From positions 62,001 through 126,000 of the forward strand of contig DATJWB010000121.1 of assembly GCA_035501495.1 (NCBI GenBank): a stretch of 64,000 bases of DNA, written 5' to 3'. Origin of the DNA: JAIQFL01 sp035501495 (GTDB lineage Bacteria; Acidobacteriota; Terriglobia; Bryobacterales; Bryobacteraceae). Positions within the stretch are counted from its first letter, which is position 1. The number at the start of each line of letters is the position of its first letter. Shown one piece after another: positions 61,196 through 64,000 of this stretch. The notes beneath the pieces are model-generated. The model was not told where the DNA came from and made no database searches. It saw only the letters and a list, made by a program, of their open reading frames with translations. The position numbers were made by a program, and so were the translations under genes.

Positions 61196-61562
61196 ACGGC
61201 CAAGTTCGGATTATGCCTGCACCCTGGAACCGCACCAGGATCGTACAGAACGTCTGCGACTCGCTCCGGCCGCAGGTCGACAAGCCATCCGTCATGGTCG
61301 CGTACTCGTTGTTCAATCTGATTATTGGCCGCAAGCCTCTTACGCCACGATCGGGAGGAGAGGCTCAGCGGACTATGCCAGCATTGGAGTTCCCGAAGTC
61401 TGTTTCATCGCTCAGGAGCGCACTGTTGAGGCTTTCTATCTCGAGGACGGCGAACTCCGCAGCCACGCCATCCTTTCCGATGGCATTCTCACCCCCAGGC
61501 TTTTCCCCTCCGTGCAAGTCCCCGTCTCGGATCTGGCCCGACTGATTCCCACGGCGCGATAG
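61108..61562 (+). pseudogene. Uma2-family gene with internal deletion and frameshift (copy 2)
   Basis: Starts properly (ATG 61108, KAVTYEEWPRMPEVRGAKEE, VVNGQVRIMPAPWNRTRIVQ) and overlaps copy 1. After NLIIGRKPLTPRSG the central nuclease core found in copy 1 (PDLAV ... AEKLV) is missing. The sequence resumes in another frame with DYASIGVPEVCFIAQERTVE and ends DLARLIPTAR-stop at 61562. Copy 1 and copy 2 are tandem relatives; neither should be active. Confidence 0.8.
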
Positions 61563-61634
61563 AATGAAAGCGGTGCTGAAACCCCGGCAGTGCTCCGCCG
61601 TCCAATTCCATAGATCCGAAGTCTGGTCCGATTA

Positions 61635-63095
61635 ATGTTTCGACTCCTGGCAGCCTTGCTGTGTGCGGCCACCTCGATCCAGGCCGCGGACGATCTCGAC
61701 GCGCAGTTGAAGACCATCATCAACGCGTACGCGATCATGGAACAGAACGCCGCGGACCCGGTCTCGTCGGAACAAGCCTTCTTCCAAGGCGCGATTCCGG
61801 GACTCTTGCGCCGCCTCGATCCGCACTCCGTCTTCTTCGATCCGATGCAGTTCGAGCAGGTGAAGAAGATGGAGGAGTCTACCCAGAAGGGCTTCGGCAG
61901 CGTGGTGTCGCTCCTGCCCGGACGGGTGATCGTCCTTCAGACCACCCCCGGCACACCATCGGCGCGCTCCGGCCTGAGCCCCGGCGACGAGATCGTGGCC
62001 ATCAACGGATATGACATCAGCCGCCTGGACCTCGACCAGCTCACGCAACTCCTTTCCCAGTCGCGGCAGCAGCAGGCGCAACTGATCGTGCGGCGGCCGG
62101 GCATCGTCCGCATGTTGAGCTTCACCCTCATCCCGGAGGAGATGCAGGCATCCAGTGTGGAACGGGCGTTCTTCATCGGAGCAGGCGTCGGTTATATCCG
62201 GGTGGGAAGTTTCGACGCCAACACGGCTGCCGAACTCAAGCAGGCGATCGAGAAACTGGGAGGCGACCGCCTCGCCGGGCTTGTCCTGGATCTGCGCAAC
62301 AATCCCGGTGGCATGGTGAAGGCCGCGCTCGACACCGCGGCCCTGTTTCTGCCGCCCGGCCTCAAAATCGTCACGGTGCGCGGGCGCCACGTGCCGGAGG
62401 AATCCGAGGCTGTCCCGTCGATCGCCACACCCTACGGTTTCAAGCTGGCGATCCTGGTGAACGAAAAGACCGCCAGTGCCGCCGAGATCGTCTCGGGCGC
62501 CATGCAGGATCACGACCGCGCGACCATCCTGGGGGAAGCCAGCTATGGCAAGGGCCTCGTGCAGAGCGTCTTCCCCCTGAGCGATGGAGCGGGACTGGCG
62601 CTCACTACGGCGCTGTACTACACGCCCAGCGGGCGCTCCATTCAGAAGCCGCTGGACGCCGCGAAATTTGAACTCGCGGGTACCACCGCGCACCCCAACG
62701 TGCAGACGGAATTCCACACCGACAAGGGTCGGAAGGTGACCGGGGGCGGCGGCATCCGGCCCGACATCGAGGTCGCTCCGCCGCTCATGAATCGCTTGCG
62801 GGCGGTCCTGGATGCCAGCGGATCTTTCACCAACTTCGCCACCGAGTATCTGCGCAAGAACAAAATCAGCGAGGATTTCGAAGTCACTCCCGCAATTCTC
62901 CGCGACTTTCAGCTCTTCCTGTCGGAGCGCGGGATTCAGCCGGGCGTGGCGGAGTTGACCGTGGAGCAGGCTTACATGACCAATCGCCTCAAGACCGAGA
63001 TTTTCAACCAGGCGTTCGGAGTGGAAAAGGGCGACGAGGTCGAAGCTCAGCGCGATCCGGTGATCCTGAAGGCCCTGGAAGTCGTTGGCTCGTAG
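61635..63095 (+). CDS. S41-family C-terminal processing protease
   Basis: 486 residues with a signal peptide (LLAALLCAATSIQAAD). About 85-170 is a PDZ domain (RSGLSPGDEIVAINGYDI). The S41 protease domain follows: LDLRNNPGGMV, catalytic Ser in EKTASAAEIVSGAMQDH (near 283) and Lys in ASYGKGLVQSVFPL (near 305). It would cleave C-termini of periplasmic proteins. Residues ~390-486 are a helical tail. cysS follows 76 bases later. Confidence 0.92.
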   Translation: MFRLLAALLCAATSIQAADDLDAQLKTIINAYAIMEQNAADPVSSEQAFFQGAIPGLLRRLDPHSVFFDPMQFEQVKKMEESTQKGFGSVVSLLPGRVIVLQTTPGTPSARSGLSPGDEIVAINGYDISRLDLDQLTQLLSQSRQQQAQLIVRRPGIVRMLSFTLIPEEMQASSVERAFFIGAGVGYIRVGSFDANTAAELKQAIEKLGGDRLAGLVLDLRNNPGGMVKAALDTAALFLPPGLKIVTVRGRHVPEESEAVPSIATPYGFKLAILVNEKTASAAEIVSGAMQDHDRATILGEASYGKGLVQSVFPLSDGAGLALTTALYYTPSGRSIQKPLDAAKFELAGTTAHPNVQTEFHTDKGRKVTGGGGIRPDIEVAPPLMNRLRAVLDASGSFTNFATEYLRKNKISEDFEVTPAILRDFQLFLSERGIQPGVAELTVEQAYMTNRLKTEIFNQAFGVEKGDEVEAQRDPVILKALEVVGS

Positions 63096-63171
63096 CTCAC
63101 CACCGCCGTGCGCTGCTTAGCTTCCGGGGCGCTCATGGTCCGTCTGCTACCATGAAAAGAACCCCCCTTTT

Positions 63172-64000
63172 ATGGCGCTGCGATTCTACAACACGTTGTC
63201 GCAACAGGTGGAGGAGTTCTACCCATCGCATGACAATACGGTCCGCATGTACACTTGCGGCCCTACTGTCTACGATTTCGCGCACATCGGCAACTTCCGG
63301 ACCTTCACGTTTGTAGACCTGCTGCGCAGGTGGCTGCGCGCCAACGGCTTCACGCTCGACCACGTCATGAACATCACCGACGTGGACGACAAGATCATCC
63401 GCAATGCCGTGGCACAGCACAAAACGCTCGAAGAATACACCGCCACATACACACAGGCATTTCTGGAGGATTGCCAGAATCTGCGGCTGGAGCGGCCCGA
63501 GCGCCTGGTCCCCGCCACCGGCCACATTCAGGACATGGTGGACGCCATCTCGCGCCTGGGCCAGGGCCAACACACCTACACCAGCGACGGCTCGGTCTAT
63601 TTCCGGATCTCCACGTTCCCCGGATACGGCAAGCTTTCTCACAACGACTTCAGCGGCAACATCGCCGGTGCACGCGTGGATGTAGACGAATACGAAAAGG
63701 CCGATGCCCGCGACTTCGCATTGTGGAAGGCGCCCAAGGAGGGTGAGCCTGCCTGGGAAACGGCGCTGGGACCCGGGCGTCCCGGGTGGCACATCGAGTG
63801 CTCCGTCATGGCCATCAAGTACCTCGGTGAAACGCTCGACATTCACGCCGGCGGTGTGGACCTGATTTTTCCGCATCACGAGAACGAAATTGCGCAGTCC
63901 GAATCGCTCACCGGGAAATGCTTCTCGCGTTTCTGGCTGCACGCCGAGTTCCTGATGGTGGAAGGCCAGAAGATGTCCAAGTCGCTGGGCAACTACTTCA
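63172..64000 (+). CDS. cysS: Cysteinyl-tRNA synthetase (3' end outside window)
   Basis: The first 276 residues are visible from ATG 63172. Class I signatures: zinc Cys in MYTCGPTVYDFAHIGN with HIGN near 38, second zinc Cys in WHIECSVMA, HHENEIAQSE and KMSKS near 268. The frame runs off the window. It charges tRNA-Cys in the cytoplasm. The preceding S41 protease may be independent. Confidence 0.97.
   Translation, partial: MALRFYNTLSQQVEEFYPSHDNTVRMYTCGPTVYDFAHIGNFRTFTFVDLLRRWLRANGFTLDHVMNITDVDDKIIRNAVAQHKTLEEYTATYTQAFLEDCQNLRLERPERLVPATGHIQDMVDAISRLGQGQHTYTSDGSVYFRISTFPGYGKLSHNDFSGNIAGARVDVDEYEKADARDFALWKAPKEGEPAWETALGPGRPGWHIECSVMAIKYLGETLDIHAGGVDLIFPHHENEIAQSESLTGKCFSRFWLHAEFLMVEGQKMSKSLGNYF

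Noticed and set aside
1..64000. tRNA, rRNA, CRISPR or intact insertion sequence
   Set aside because: None seen by eye; no T-loop consensus, regular direct-repeat array or transposase motif was found. A covariance-model scan would be decisive.

Overview
The window is a GC-rich chromosomal segment that most resembles an acidobacterium of the Solibacter/Bryobacter type (Acidobacteriota). This is inferred from gene content: two giant TonB-dependent receptors with a carboxypeptidase-regulatory-like N-terminus, paired DUF1080 proteins, many PQQ-like beta-propeller proteins, a VWFA-related secreted protein, a PadR regulator with its palindrome, tandem multi-pass GT-C/YfhO-like membrane proteins, and subclass-B3-type metallo-beta-lactamase and Ser/Thr kinase genes. 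No rRNA, tRNA or CRISPR array was recognised. Two genes run off the ends: a YncE-propeller/phosphoesterase at the left and cysS at the right.

Layout. 1-8.9 kb: secreted propeller-phosphatase, two very small ORFs, glucarate dehydratase (gudD), then a leftward run of PQQ-propeller, two DUF1080 proteins and PadR, with a DUF3617 protein upstream. 9-17 kb: a pseudokinase/zinc-ribbon protein, a sulfotransferase divergent from a short P450, cytochrome c plus MFS transporter, a redoxin, and a MOSC-flavin-NAD-[2Fe-2S] fusion reductase. 17-27 kb: a frameshifted aldo/keto reductase, a B3-type metallo-hydrolase and two tandem TonB-dependent receptors with clear terminators. 27-36 kb: an HlyD-like adaptor, three paralogous GT-C/YfhO-like membrane proteins, a 66-residue protein, and a compact protein that reads as a TssB-TssC (type VI sheath) fusion with no other secretion genes nearby. 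36-42.9 kb: a GH20 pseudogene broken by frameshifts and a small inversion, an epoxide-hydrolase-like enzyme, and an overlapping pair encoding an intact-looking Ser/Thr kinase and a caspase-fold protein that has lost both catalytic residues and carries a PQQ-like propeller. 43-51.5 kb: pectinesterase fused to a GH43-like propeller, PQQ propeller plus ankyrin protein, a palindrome-rich spacer, a DUF697-like protein, a PD-(D/E)XK-like protein and a VWFA-related protein. 51.6-64 kb: DUF1858-like protein plus acyl-CoA synthetase/GNAT, GH18 enzyme, GNAT, RND-type adaptor, MFS transporter, two decayed Uma2 genes, S41 protease and cysS.

Themes. Polysaccharide and sugar use recurs (pectinesterase, GH18, decayed GH20, gudD, DUF1080, TonB receptors, MFS transporters). 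Several signalling folds have lost catalytic residues (pseudokinase, pseudocaspase). Gene decay and a dispersed intergenic repeat family are visible. Many start codons lie 5-10 nt after a -10-like hexamer without a Shine-Dalgarno, which suggests leaderless mRNAs. The best candidates for something undescribed are the orphan TssB-TssC fusion and the kinase/pseudocaspase-propeller pair.
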